In this document: positions 1 to 8,878 of the stretch, piece by piece
Position numbering within the stretch: the stretch's first letter is position 1
How the letters are laid out: each line of letters opens with the position of its first letter
Assembly (NCBI GenBank): GCA_963770295.1
Contig: CAVYPA010000003.1
Coordinates: 1 to 64,000 of the forward strand
Reading direction: 5' to 3'
Length of the DNA: 64,000 nucleotides
From: AWTP1-13 sp963770295
GTDB lineage: Bacteria; Pseudomonadota; Alphaproteobacteria; Rhizobiales; Hyphomicrobiaceae
Notes under the pieces: generated by a model
The model's input: the letters and a program-made list of their open reading frames with translations, nothing else
What the model was told of the DNA's origin: nothing
The model's database searches: none
Made by a program: the position numbers and the translations under genes

Positions 1-258
1 TAATCGCGCGGTATGCCCAAGGCTAGGCGCGGTTGCGCGCGGGTAAGGTGGATTTTCAGCCTAAGGTCTGATTGAGGATCAAAGGGTTTGTAATCGCTGC
101 CTTGCGGCACGCGCACGGCGCGTCGCCAACGAGGAAAAAATGCGCGAAGCCAGGACATTGGCGAATGCGTAACGATGGCAGCGCCCAAGCTTATCCGTCC
201 CTTGCTTGAGCAACCCTGCTGCCAAAGCTTGGGGCGTGTACAGAAAATGATTAAAATC

Positions 259-561
259 TCAAAGTCGCGCTGATGCGCAGCCGAGTGCCGGGCCCTCTAA
301 AGGACCCGCGGTGCTCTGAGCGTCCAAATGCTGGTATCGGTCTCGGAGGGGCGCGCACCAATTGCTAGCAATAGGTCGTCGGATTTTGTCCGGGCTGGCA
401 CGGCTGCAGGAGGAGAGGTGCGCCAGGGTCGCAAAACGGTAACGCCGGTCCTGCAGCGTCCTTTTCAACCGTCGCTTGCACTGCTCGTCGTCAAGCCAGT
501 CGACAAAAGACCGAACGACTGCGGTGACACCGCCGCGCGTAGCGCTCTCGACCAAAGCCAT
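259..561 (-). CDS. small hypothetical protein, doubtful
   Basis: A 100-codon frame that starts at an ATG with a good GGAGG about seven bases upstream. The first 45 residues (motif FVDWLDDEQCKRRL) look protein-like, with mixed charged residues; the rest is rich in Arg, Ser and Ala and looks like random GC-rich translation. I recognise no family. It may be a truncated gene or chance. A frame on the opposite strand (328-597) covers the same bases and has nothing better to support it. The rest of positions 1-698 shows no other gene or RNA. Confidence 0.22.
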   Translation of the reverse strand: MALVESATRGGVTAVVRSFVDWLDDEQCKRRLKRTLQDRRYRFATLAHLSSCSRASPDKIRRPIASNWCAPLRDRYQHLDAQSTAGPLEGPALGCASARL

Positions 562-698
562 GGACCCGCCTCCAACGTCTCTGACATGGCCTTTTAGCTG
601 AGTCGGCGCGTCAATGGGACAAAGAACGACCGCTCCTTCCTAGGTTTCCACTACAATTCGACTCTGGGACACGCGTCTCGATTGCGAGGAGGATTTTG

Positions 699-1694
699 CT
701 ACAACCGTGGCGGTTTCCGGGAGACCGGTGCGTTCAACGCGCGTAGCGGTTTACCCGCCAGGAAGCCTTCGACCGCGTCCAAGCCATCGCCATACATCAA
801 GCGATAGTTCTCCTCCGAAACATAGCCGAGGTGGGGGAGCAGAATGACGTTGTCGAGGCCGCGGATCGGCTCGTCCAGGGGGAGCGGCTCTTTAGAATAG
901 ACGTCGAGGGCAGCGCCGGCGATGCGCTTGTCTCTGAGGGCCTCGAACAGGGCACGCTCGTCGACGATCGGGCCGCGCGAGGTGTTGATGAGATAGGCTG
1001 ACGGCTTCATGGCGCTCAGCTCCTGGGCGCCCACCAGTCCGCGCGTGCGTTCCGACAACCGCACATGGATCGTCAGATAGTCGGCCGCCCGGAAGAGCTC
1101 GTTGCGCTCGACCAGATGGCAGCCGGCTTCGGCGGCGGCCGCCGCCGTCAGGTTCTGGCTCCAGGCGATCGTTTCCATGCCCAAGGTGCGCCCGAAGCCG
1201 GCCACTTGTTTCCCGAGATTGCCCAGGCCCAGAAGCCCCAACGTCTTGCCGCGCACGGAATGGCCCAACCGGACGTGCCAGCGGCCCTCGCGTAGCGCAC
1301 GTTCCTCGTGCGGCGTTTGCCGCGCCAGCGCCAAGATCAAGCCCAAGGTGAGCTCGGCCGTCAGATGTCCCACGTCGCGTGTGCCGCAGACCTGGATGCC
1401 GAGTTCGGTCGCCGCCGCACTATCGATCGACGCATTCCACAGGCCCGTGGTGATCAAAAGACGAAGCTTGGGGAGTTGCTGCAGAATTGAGCGCGGAAAC
1501 GCCGTGCGTTCGCGCATCGCCAGGATCGCATCGAAGGGCGCGAGCCGGCGCACGAGGTCCATGGCATCCGCGATCGGGGCATCGAAGCTCACAATTTCGA
1601 CGCGGCCGGCGAGCCGGGCCCAGTCCGCCATCTGCAAGGCAACGCCATGGTAGTCGTCGAGCAGCGCCAGCTTCATGGGGTGTTCGGCGGTCAT
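699..1694 (-). CDS. D-2-hydroxyacid dehydrogenase family protein
   Basis: About 331 residues. An NAD-dependent reductase of the D-isomer 2-hydroxyacid dehydrogenase family (phosphoglycerate dehydrogenase-like), converting a 2-oxo acid to a D-2-hydroxy acid or the reverse in the cytoplasm. Visible features are the Rossmann motif GLLGLGNLGKQVAG in the middle, the substrate/NAD segment LINTSRGPIVDERAL, a catalytic-type Glu in DVYSKEPLP, and the His in LPHLGYVSEENY. The start chosen is the ATG of MTAEHPMK, because it overlaps the stop of the upstream ABC ATPase by 4 bp (ATGA), showing translational coupling. It is therefore the last gene of a minus-strand unit with the two dipeptide-type ATPases, so its substrate may be a product of the imported compound. 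The exact substrate cannot be read from sequence. Confidence 0.88.
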   Translation of the reverse strand: MTAEHPMKLALLDDYHGVALQMADWARLAGRVEIVSFDAPIADAMDLVRRLAPFDAILAMRERTAFPRSILQQLPKLRLLITTGLWNASIDSAAATELGIQVCGTRDVGHLTAELTLGLILALARQTPHEERALREGRWHVRLGHSVRGKTLGLLGLGNLGKQVAGFGRTLGMETIAWSQNLTAAAAAEAGCHLVERNELFRAADYLTIHVRLSERTRGLVGAQELSAMKPSAYLINTSRGPIVDERALFEALRDKRIAGAALDVYSKEPLPLDEPIRGLDNVILLPHLGYVSEENYRLMYGDGLDAVEGFLAGKPLRALNAPVSRKPPRL

Positions 1695-2761
1695 GCCGTG
1701 CCCTTGGGGGCCGCGAGCGGAAAGGTCGGGCCGGCATCGTGCAGATGGCAAGACGCCCAGTGTCCGGGCGTGACCTCCCGGAGCGTCGGCGATTCGGAAC
1801 GGCAGCGCGCATGCACGTAGGGACAGCGGGTGTGGAAATGACAGCCCGACGGCGGATTGATCGGGCTCGGCACGTCGCCTTTAAGAATAACCCGCTCGCG
1901 CTTGCGGGCACTCGCCTTCGGGATCGGCACCGCGGACAACAGCGCTTCGGAGTAAGGATGAAGCGGCATCTCGAAGAGGCGCTTGCGCTCGGTCATCTCG
2001 ACAATGCGGCCGAGGTACATGACGGCAACACGGTGAGAGATGTGCTGGACCACGGCGAGATCGTGTGCCACCAGCAAATAGGAGAGCTGATACTCCTCCT
2101 GCAGATCCATGAGCAGGTTGATGATCTGCGCCTGGATCGAGACGTCGAGCGCGGAGACCGGCTCATCGCCGACGATCAATTCTGGGTTGAGGGCGAGCGC
2201 GCGCGCAATACCGATCCTCTGCCGTTGGCCGCCGGAGAACTCGTGCGGATAGGCATGCATGGCCTCCGGACGCAAGCCAACCCTGCTAAAGAGGAAGGCC
2301 ACCCGCTCGTGCCGCTCCTGCGGACGCCCGACCCCGTGAATAATAAGCGGCTCTCCGACGATCTGCCCGGCCGACATGCGTGGATTGAGCGAGGCGTAGG
2401 GGTCCTGGTAGATCATCTGCAGGCGCCTGCGGTAGGGCAGCATGGCCACGGCGTCGAGCCCGGTGATGTCCACGCCGTCGACGTGGATCGACCCAGCGGT
2501 CGGATCGAGCAGCTTCAAGATGGTGCGCCCGACCGTCGACTTACCACAGCCCAATTCGCCGACGAGGCCCAGCGTCTCTCCCGCCCCGATCTGGAACGAC
2601 ACCCCATCGACCGCGTGCACTTGACCGGAGACGCGCGAAAAGAGGCCCCTGATGATGGGAAACTGCTTCTTGAGATCGCGCACTTCGAGGAGCGGCACGC
2701 GTGGGGCGGAGCCGGTCGGCTCCCCGTTGGGTTTGTGTGCGGAAGCGGGGATGAGCGTCAT
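1691..2761 (-). CDS. dppF: peptide/nickel-type ABC transporter ATP-binding protein (DppF/OppF type)
   Basis: About 356 residues. One of two cytoplasmic ATPases that energise the dipeptide-type importer encoded nearby. It has a Walker A motif GELGCGKST, Q-loop in MIYQDPYASLNP, ABC signature FSGGQRQRIGIARAL, Walker B LIVGDEPVSALD, and the oligopeptide-family C-terminal extension with CHFHTRCPYVHARC, whose cysteines may bind an Fe-S cluster as in other Dpp/Opp ATPases. In Walker A the usual Ser of GESGCGKST is Leu. The start at MTLIPASAHK is chosen because it overlaps the preceding ATPase stop by 4 bp (ATGA). The substrate may be a peptide but these importers also carry opines, nickel or other amides, so the symbol names the type only. 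Confidence 0.9.
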   Translation of the reverse strand: MTLIPASAHKPNGEPTGSAPRVPLLEVRDLKKQFPIIRGLFSRVSGQVHAVDGVSFQIGAGETLGLVGELGCGKSTVGRTILKLLDPTAGSIHVDGVDITGLDAVAMLPYRRRLQMIYQDPYASLNPRMSAGQIVGEPLIIHGVGRPQERHERVAFLFSRVGLRPEAMHAYPHEFSGGQRQRIGIARALALNPELIVGDEPVSALDVSIQAQIINLLMDLQEEYQLSYLLVAHDLAVVQHISHRVAVMYLGRIVEMTERKRLFEMPLHPYSEALLSAVPIPKASARKRERVILKGDVPSPINPPSGCHFHTRCPYVHARCRSESPTLREVTPGHWASCHLHDAGPTFPLAAPKGTA

Positions 2762-3858
2762 CCCGTCACCCGCGCGGCATGCCAGCAGGCGACCCAATGC
2801 CCCGGCCAGTGTTCGACCAGCGGCGGGATGGCCGCGCGGCATTGATCGCTGGCGAGGCTGCAGCGCTGGGCGAAACTACAACCCTTGGGAAGATCGATCA
2901 GCGAGGGCACCAGCCCCTTGATCTCGTTGAGGCGCGTGCGCGCCGCCCCGGCCCTCGCCGCATCAGCCAAGTGTGGAATGGAGGCCAGCAGGCCGCGCGT
3001 ATAGGGATGGGCCGGCCGTTCGAAGAGATCGCCGACCTCGGCCTCCTCGACTTTGCGGCCTGCATACATGACGATGACGCGGTCGGCATTCTCCGCCACC
3101 ACGCCCATGTCGTGGGTGATGAGGATGATGGCCATCCCGTAGGCCTGCTGCAACTCGCGCATCAGCGCCAGGATCTGGGCTTGGATGGTGACGTCGAGGG
3201 CCGTCGTCGGCTCGTCGGCGATCAGAACCTTGGGATTGCAGGACAAGGCCATGGCAATCATCACGCGCTGGCGCATGCCGCCGGACATCTGGTGCGGGTA
3301 ACTCTGCGCGCGTTGCTCCGGCTGCGGAATGGAGACGCGGCGCAGCATTTCGATCGCCTGGCGCATGGCGGCCTGCCGGCCGACCCCCTGATGCACGGCG
3401 ATCGCCTCGGCGATCTGATGCCCGACGGTGAACAGCGGATTGAGTGAGGTCATCGGCTCCTGGAAGATCATCGAGATGGCGTTGCCGCGGATCTCTTCCA
3501 TCTCTCGCTCGTCGAGATCGAGCAGGTTGCGCCCGTCCAGGCGAACGCTGCCGCCGACGATCCGGCCGGGGGGATTGGCCACCAGGCGCAGAATTGAAAG
3601 CGCCGTGACGCTCTTGCCGCAACCGGACTCGCCGACGACGCCCAGCGTCTCGCCGTTGCGCACCGAATAGGACACCCCGTCGACGGCCTTGACCACCCCG
3701 GATCCCGTAAAGAAGTAGGTCTTGAGGTCGTCGATCTCGAGGACGGCAGGCGTCGCAAGGTCAGGCTGACTGGCACTTTCAACCGCAAGGGGCGGGCTCA
3801 CGGGGTGACTCCCTTCCAGACCACGTGTAGTCTTCTTGTTCAGGTGGACGACGGACAT
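2758..3858 (-). CDS. dppD: peptide/nickel-type ABC transporter ATP-binding protein (DppD/OppD type)
   Basis: 366 residues. The first ATPase of the dipeptide-type importer. After a 40-residue variable N-terminus come Walker A GESGCGKSVTAL, Q-loop MIFQEPMTSLNPLFTVG, signature MSGGMRQRVMIAMAL, Walker B LIADEPTTALDVT and the family C-terminal cysteines in GCSFAQRCSLASDQC. It is coupled to the second ATPase by a 4-bp overlap. It lies back to back with the binding-protein gene, only 56 bp away, so importer subunits are made from two divergent transcripts. That arrangement is less common than a single dppABCDF operon. Family assignment is firm; substrate is unknown. Confidence 0.92.
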   Translation of the reverse strand: MSVVHLNKKTTRGLEGSHPVSPPLAVESASQPDLATPAVLEIDDLKTYFFTGSGVVKAVDGVSYSVRNGETLGVVGESGCGKSVTALSILRLVANPPGRIVGGSVRLDGRNLLDLDEREMEEIRGNAISMIFQEPMTSLNPLFTVGHQIAEAIAVHQGVGRQAAMRQAIEMLRRVSIPQPEQRAQSYPHQMSGGMRQRVMIAMALSCNPKVLIADEPTTALDVTIQAQILALMRELQQAYGMAIILITHDMGVVAENADRVIVMYAGRKVEEAEVGDLFERPAHPYTRGLLASIPHLADAARAGAARTRLNEIKGLVPSLIDLPKGCSFAQRCSLASDQCRAAIPPLVEHWPGHWVACWHAARVTG

Positions 3859-3914
3859 CCGATCCTAAGTTCAGCCCAAACAGACCAGAAAGTAAATGAA
3901 GCGGAGGAAGCAGC
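3859..3914. promoter_or_regulatory. short divergent intergenic region of the dpp-type locus
   Basis: Only 56 bp separate the start of the DppD-type ATPase (-) from the start of the binding protein (+), so promoters for both units must lie here or reach into the coding ends. A strong ribosome binding site, GGAGGAAG, is seen a few bases before the binding-protein ATG. No clear -35/-10 pair can be named. Confidence 0.4.
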
Positions 3915-5615
3915 ATGACCGGCCAGCGCGCCAAGCGCCCCCATTGGACTCGCCGTGACCTACTAAAAACCGGTATGCAGGGCGGGGCTGCCACGCTGGC
4001 AGCCATGTACGGGTTGCGCCCCGATTTCGCCCTCGCCGACGTGCCGGCCGAGTTTGACGGCACCAAGTTCCAGCTCAAGGCGCCCGAGGCCAACCCGAAG
4101 CGCGGCGGCGTGCTGCGCTACGGCATCACCTCGCGGCCCCCGCACTTCGACGTGCATCAGTCCGGCACCATCAACAGCCTGGGCTGCCAGGGCTGCATGT
4201 TCGATAATCTCATCCGGCGCGATCCGCGCGACAGCGGCAAGACCATCATTCCCGATCTCGCCCACAGCTGGCAGATCTCCAAGGACGGCAAGACCTATAC
4301 CTTCTTCCTGCGCAAGGACGTGCAGTTCCACGACGGCGCCGAGTTCACGGCCGATGACGTGAAGGCCACCTACGATCGGATCGCCAAGCCACCGTCGGGA
4401 ATTTCCATCCCGCGCTCGATCCTGTTCACCTCGGTGAGCGAGATCAACGTTCGCGACAAGCACACCATCGAATTCAAGCTCTCCGAGCCTCGGCCAGCGA
4501 ACTTCATCATGTCGGGGTTCGCCAGCGGTTGGAACGTCATCTTCCGCAAAAAGACGCTGGAGGACAACAACTACAACCTCCGGCGCGTCGTCGACATTCC
4601 GGGCACCGGGCCCTTCAAGAGCAAGCGCCGGGTGGAAAACGAAGTCTGGGTGATGGAGCGCAACCCCAACTACTGGAACAAGGAAGTCCCCTATCTCGAC
4701 GGCGTGGAGTTCTACCACGGTCTGCCGTTCTCATCCGAGCTGGGCTCGGCCGTGCTTGCCGGGCGCACGGACTATGCGCGCATCGTCGACCCGATCACGG
4801 CGCGCAAGGCCAAGGAGACGCCGGGCATGTCCTCGCTCAACTATTATCAGAGCGTGATCCAAGCCACCTGGCCCAATGCCAAGAAGAAGCCCTTCGATGA
4901 CCCGCGCGTGCGCCGCGCCGTGCATCTGGCCCTCGACCGGGCCGTGCTGGTGGACGTCACCAAGGACGTGGCGCCCATGATGGTGGGCGGCTTCATCTAT
5001 CCCTTCTCCGACTTCGCCACGCCGCTTGCCGAGCTGGTGAAGCGGCCCGGCTACCAGGAGGATCAGACCGCCGCCCTCAAGGAGGCAAAGGCGCTGATGG
5101 CGGCCGCCGGCTACAAGGGCGGTGCGCCCCTCGACTTCCTGGTGCGCGACGTGGCGACCTTCAAGCTCTGGGCGCAGGCCATCCAAGCCATGCTGCAGCA
5201 GGGTCTGGGGCTTGAAACCAAGCTCAGAACCGTCGTGGAATCCGTGTGGTTCGACGACATCAAGTCGGGCAACTTCGATATGGCGGTCGGTGCCGTCGTC
5301 TCCACGCTGCTCGACCCGTCCGACTACTTCAATGCCTGGTATAAAAAGGATGGGCCGCAAAACTACTCGGCCTGGGACAACGCCGAGTTCAATCAGCTGA
5401 TGCCGCTGATTGATGGCGAGGTGGATCCGGCCAAGCGCATGACCCACATCCGCCAGGCGGAGCAGATCCTCGAGAAAGAGGCCCCCGTGTTCCCGATCTG
5501 CTGGGAGAAGATCAACGACGTCTGGTACAACTACGTCAAAGGCCACAATCCCAAGGATTACTTCGGGATCTACGACGTCGTGCGTATGGACACCTTTTGG
5601 CTCGACAAGGCCTAA
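3915..5615 (+). CDS. dppA: ABC transporter substrate-binding protein, family 5 (DppA type), Tat-exported
   Basis: 566 residues. Periplasmic binding protein (SBP_bac_5) that captures the solute for the dipeptide-type importer. The N-terminus has a twin-arginine signal, TRRDLLKTG, followed by a hydrophobic, Ala-rich stretch, so export of a folded protein through Tat is expected. The family's body is clear: GGVLRYGITSRPP near residue 65, the LAHSWQISKDGKTYTFFLRKD block, ADDVKATYDRI, and the late WYNYVKGHNPKDY segment. Length is usual for the family. It is followed by a strong hairpin terminator and then by a PhyH-family dioxygenase and the two permeases on the same strand. Confidence 0.92.
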   Translation: MTGQRAKRPHWTRRDLLKTGMQGGAATLAAMYGLRPDFALADVPAEFDGTKFQLKAPEANPKRGGVLRYGITSRPPHFDVHQSGTINSLGCQGCMFDNLIRRDPRDSGKTIIPDLAHSWQISKDGKTYTFFLRKDVQFHDGAEFTADDVKATYDRIAKPPSGISIPRSILFTSVSEINVRDKHTIEFKLSEPRPANFIMSGFASGWNVIFRKKTLEDNNYNLRRVVDIPGTGPFKSKRRVENEVWVMERNPNYWNKEVPYLDGVEFYHGLPFSSELGSAVLAGRTDYARIVDPITARKAKETPGMSSLNYYQSVIQATWPNAKKKPFDDPRVRRAVHLALDRAVLVDVTKDVAPMMVGGFIYPFSDFATPLAELVKRPGYQEDQTAALKEAKALMAAAGYKGGAPLDFLVRDVATFKLWAQAIQAMLQQGLGLETKLRTVVESVWFDDIKSGNFDMAVGAVVSTLLDPSDYFNAWYKKDGPQNYSAWDNAEFNQLMPLIDGEVDPAKRMTHIRQAEQILEKEAPVFPICWEKINDVWYNYVKGHNPKDYFGIYDVVRMDTFWLDKA

Positions 5616-5623
5616 GGGCAAGA

Positions 5624-5658
5624 GCGCGGCCGCCACGCTGGTGTCGGCCGCGCCTTTT
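5624..5658 (+). terminator. rho-independent terminator/attenuator after binding-protein gene
   Basis: A perfect 9-bp stem, GCGCGGCCG (5624-5632) with CGGCCGCGC (5645-5653), a 12-base loop, then CTTTT. It starts 8 bp after the binding-protein stop codon. Placed inside the gene cluster, it would keep binding-protein mRNA in excess over the downstream PhyH and permease message. Confidence 0.7.
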
Positions 5659-5693
5659 CAGCCACGAACTCTTATCGAGAAGCGAGGTCGGCC

Positions 5694-6512
5694 ATGGGAT
5701 TGGCTGAGGACGCGGCTCTTCGATACCACAGGGATGGCTATCTTTCGCCGATCTCGGTGTTCTCACCGGCGCAGGCGCTCAGCTATCGTGCCAAGCTCGA
5801 GGCCATTGAGGCCTCGGGTCGGTTGCCCGCGGGCGCGTTGCGTTCCAAGTGCCACCTGCTCTTGACCTGGGTCGACGAGATCGTGCGCCACGCCAACGTC
5901 CTCGATGCCGTCGAGGGCATCATCGGCCCCAATATTCTGGTGTGGGGAACGAGCTTTTTCATCAAGGAGCCGCGCAACAAGAGCTTCGTGTCCTGGCACC
6001 AGGACCTGACCTACTGGGGCCTCGAACCGGCGGACATCGTCACGGCCTGGATCGCCTTGAGCCCGAGCACGCGGGAGAACGGCGCCATGCGCGTCCTGCC
6101 CGCCTCCCACACCACGGAGGTCTTGCCCCATACCGATACCTTTGCGGCCGACAATCTCCTGAGCCGCGGCCAGGAAATCCGCGTTAATGTCGATGCGCGC
6201 AAGGCCGTAGCGCTCGAACTCGAGCCGGGGCAGATGTCGCTCCACCACGTCAAGCTGATTCATGGTTCGGAGCCCAATCCATCGCCTCACCGGCGGATCG
6301 GCCTCGCCGTGCGCTATATTCCCACGCACGTGCGCCAAACGGCCGGGATGGTCGACAGCGCCATGCTCGTGCGCGGCGTCGACAGCTTCGGTTCCTTCCA
6401 CCCGGAGGAGCGACCCGGCGCCGATCTCGCCCCATCAGCCGTTGCGCATCATGCCGAGGTGACGAGCGCTGCCTCGCGCATTCTCATGCGCGGAACACAA
6501 AAGGTCTCATAG
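5694..6512 (+). CDS. phytanoyl-CoA dioxygenase (PhyH) family protein
   Basis: 272 residues. A predicted Fe(II)/2-oxoglutarate-dependent oxygenase. The iron ligands are visible as WHQD (His102, Asp104) and LIHGSEPN (His190), with an Arg pair about ten residues later for 2-oxoglutarate binding. It lies between the binding protein and the permeases of the dipeptide-type importer, on the same strand, so it may hydroxylate the imported compound. The family also includes enzymes acting on amino acids, ectoine, phosphonates and quaternary amines. The start ATG follows GCGAGGTCGGCC; no other in-frame start fits better. The substrate is not predictable. A second, longer member of the family lies at 19403-20548. 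Confidence 0.85.
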   Translation: MGLAEDAALRYHRDGYLSPISVFSPAQALSYRAKLEAIEASGRLPAGALRSKCHLLLTWVDEIVRHANVLDAVEGIIGPNILVWGTSFFIKEPRNKSFVSWHQDLTYWGLEPADIVTAWIALSPSTRENGAMRVLPASHTTEVLPHTDTFAADNLLSRGQEIRVNVDARKAVALELEPGQMSLHHVKLIHGSEPNPSPHRRIGLAVRYIPTHVRQTAGMVDSAMLVRGVDSFGSFHPEERPGADLAPSAVAHHAEVTSAASRILMRGTQKVS

Positions 6513-6617
6513 CCGGCATGCCGAGGGCCTGGGACGCCAACCGTGACCTGACAGGGAGGCTGTGGCGGACCTGCGCGCCGGCATTGCTCTCGGCGCTCAC
6601 CTCACCCGCGTGATCCC

Positions 6618-7574
6618 ATGTTCCATTATATCATGCGTCGTCTGCTGTTTGGGGTCCTGACCGTCGTCGGCGTTTCGATCGTCGTCTTCGTCCTGATGCG
6701 CATTCTGCCGGGCGATCCCCTCGTTGCCCTTTTCGGGCCCGAGGGCTTTACCAAGCTGACCGACCAGGAACGCGCGCACTACATGGCCGAGCTCGGGCTC
6801 AGCGATCCTCTCTGGTACCAATACCTGGCCTGGCTCGACGATATCGCCCACGGCAACCTCGGCCGCTCGTTCTTTCGATCCGAAAGCGTCGCCGAGATGA
6901 TCCTGCGGCGCGGCCCGCTCACCGCGCAAATCGCCTTCTTGTCGGTGGTGCTGTCGTGGTTGGTCGGCATTCCCATCGCCGTCCTGAGCGCACTGCGGCC
7001 CAACCGCCTGGCCGATCACCTGGCGCGCTTTATGAGCATCTTGTTTTTGGCGGTACCGGGGTTCTGGCTCGGCATGCTGATCGTTCTGACCTTGTTGTTC
7101 GTCTTCGGCTATCGCGCGCCGCTGACGGGGGCGTCGATCTTCACCGATCCGTGGACGACCCTGCAAATGGTGATCGGGCCTGCCATCGTTCTGGGCTTGG
7201 GGCAGGCGGCCTATATTGCGCGCATGGCACGCTCGAGCCTGCTCGAAGTGGTGCGCGAAGACTATGTGCGTACGGCGCGGGCCAAGGGGCTCAACAACCG
7301 CCTGGTCATCGCCTTTCACGCCTTGCCCAATGCCTTGCTGCCCGTGATCACGCTGTCCGGCGTCCTCTTGGGCTTCGTGCTGGCGGGCTCGATCCCGGTG
7401 GAACGGGCCTTCGGTACGCCCGGGCTCGGCTATGCCATGTTCACGGCCGTGAGCGAACGCGACGTGTTCGTCATGCAGAACCTCGTCTTCCTCTATGCCG
7501 TCGTCTTCGTCCTGCTCAATATTCTGGTCGATATCATCATCGCCTGGTTGGACCCGAGGATACGGTTGCGATGA
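6618..7574 (+). CDS. dppB: ABC transporter permease, DppB/OppB type
   Basis: 318 residues. Inner-membrane permease of the dipeptide-type importer. An N-terminal membrane helix (about residues 10-28) is followed by the family segment RILPGDPLVALFGPEG, then five further hydrophobic helices. The coupling-helix (EAA-type) region is seen in EDYVRTARAKGLNNR. It ends ATGA with the next permease starting within the stop (4-bp overlap), so the two permeases are translationally coupled and form the heterodimeric channel. A gap of about 105 bp separates it from the PhyH gene. Confidence 0.92.
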   Translation: MFHYIMRRLLFGVLTVVGVSIVVFVLMRILPGDPLVALFGPEGFTKLTDQERAHYMAELGLSDPLWYQYLAWLDDIAHGNLGRSFFRSESVAEMILRRGPLTAQIAFLSVVLSWLVGIPIAVLSALRPNRLADHLARFMSILFLAVPGFWLGMLIVLTLLFVFGYRAPLTGASIFTDPWTTLQMVIGPAIVLGLGQAAYIARMARSSLLEVVREDYVRTARAKGLNNRLVIAFHALPNALLPVITLSGVLLGFVLAGSIPVERAFGTPGLGYAMFTAVSERDVFVMQNLVFLYAVVFVLLNILVDIIIAWLDPRIRLR

Positions 7575-8500
7575 CCCTCACGACGCCCGACGTCGATCTG
7601 ACCCCGCCGCCGCCGCGGCTCAGTCCCGTTGCGGCGCCGCCCTCCGCCTGGCGTCGCAGCGCGCACGCGGTCCTATCCTTCACGCGCCGTTCCCCGATGT
7701 CGGTGGTGTGGGGCCTGATTGCCTTGGCGATCGTGCTCATGGCCGTGACCGCACCGGTGTTGGCGCCCTACGATCCCCTCAAATCCAATTTTCGCGCCAT
7801 GACCAAGCCGCCGAGCCCCGGTCACGCTTTCGGCACCGATCAGATCGGCCGCGACACCCTGAGCCGGGTGATCTGGGGCAGCCGCGCCTCGCTCACCGTT
7901 GCCTTCTTCGCCGTCTTGCTCGGCACCACCACCGGCGCCCTGTGGGGCCTCGCCTGCGGCTTTCTCGGCGGCCGTTTCGACATCGCCAGCCAGCGCGCCA
8001 TCGAGTTCATGCAGTCCTTCCCCGATCTGGTGCTCGCCATGGCGATCGCCATGGCCTTGGGGGCGGGAACCGGCACCGTCATCGTCGCCATTGCCATCAC
8101 GCGCATTCCCTTTGGCGGCCGCGTCATCCGTTCGGTGGCGCTCTCGCTCAAGGAATTGCCCTTCGTCGAGGCGGCGCGCGGTCTCGGCGCTTCCAATATG
8201 CGCCTGATGTTTCGCCATATCCTGCCCCAGTGCGTCGCGCCGTTTTTGATCCTGGCCACCACGCATCTGGGCGTCGCCATCATCATCGAGGCGTCGCTGG
8301 GCTTCCTGGGCGTCGGCATCCCGCCGCCGACGCCGACTTGGGGCAATATGCTGTCGGATGCCTTGAATTCCGGTCTGGTGCCACCCTGGTGGCTGGTGCT
8401 GTTTCCCGGGCTCGCCATCACCATCACCGTGCTCGCCTTTAACCTCCTGGGGGACGGGATCCGCGATTTGCTCGACCCGAGGCTGCGCGGCTCAGTCTAA
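7571..8500 (+). CDS. dppC: ABC transporter permease, DppC/OppC type
   Basis: 309 residues. Second inner-membrane permease. It has a proline-rich cytoplasmic N-terminus, a first membrane helix near residues 40-60, the DppC/OppC hallmark GTDQIGRDTLSRVIWG, then a membrane domain with coupling motif ELPFVEAARGLGASNMR and the C-terminal GDGIRDLLDPRLRG. The start is the ATG overlapping the dppB-type stop; the frame stays open upstream but only as a shadow of dppB. This is the last gene of the plus-strand half of the importer. Confidence 0.93.
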   Translation: MTLTTPDVDLTPPPPRLSPVAAPPSAWRRSAHAVLSFTRRSPMSVVWGLIALAIVLMAVTAPVLAPYDPLKSNFRAMTKPPSPGHAFGTDQIGRDTLSRVIWGSRASLTVAFFAVLLGTTTGALWGLACGFLGGRFDIASQRAIEFMQSFPDLVLAMAIAMALGAGTGTVIVAIAITRIPFGGRVIRSVALSLKELPFVEAARGLGASNMRLMFRHILPQCVAPFLILATTHLGVAIIIEASLGFLGVGIPPPTPTWGNMLSDALNSGLVPPWWLVLFPGLAITITVLAFNLLGDGIRDLLDPRLRGSV

Positions 8501-8878
8501 GGAGCCGTTGATTTTTGCCAGCCTGCGTTTTTGACCCTCCTGTGCACCGCCGTGGGTGCGACGGGTCGGCGCAACAGGCGCCTGTTCCCTCTCGAGGGCC
8601 AAGGATCCGACGAGGCATGCAAGCGCGGCGCTCGTCGCAGCGGCGCGCTCGCTGGCCCACGTGTGTGAGCGATTTCCCGCCATTTCAATCGTGCGGAGCT
8701 TAATGTTACAAGGCCGCATCCGCCGATGAGGGCTGAACGCCCCCGCCCTCCCCGCGGCCAAGGCGCAGGCGATCGAGCGCGACCGGCGTGTCGCCCGCGA
8801 ATTTTTGGTCACCGAAGTCAGCGCGAGGTGGCGAGCCGGGAAACGCGCGGTTGCCGCCCGAAAAACCGGGCAAAACCG
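8501..8878. other. 378-bp intergenic region, nothing recognised
   Basis: Lies between the convergent dppC-type and dctM genes. Short frames are present on both strands but have no recognisable motif and no coding-like structure. No clear hairpin followed by a T-run was found. Confidence 0.5.

Noticed and set aside
1..698. Possible transposon or phage remnant at the left edge
   Set aside because: No inverted repeats, transposase motif or integrase was found; only one doubtful small frame.
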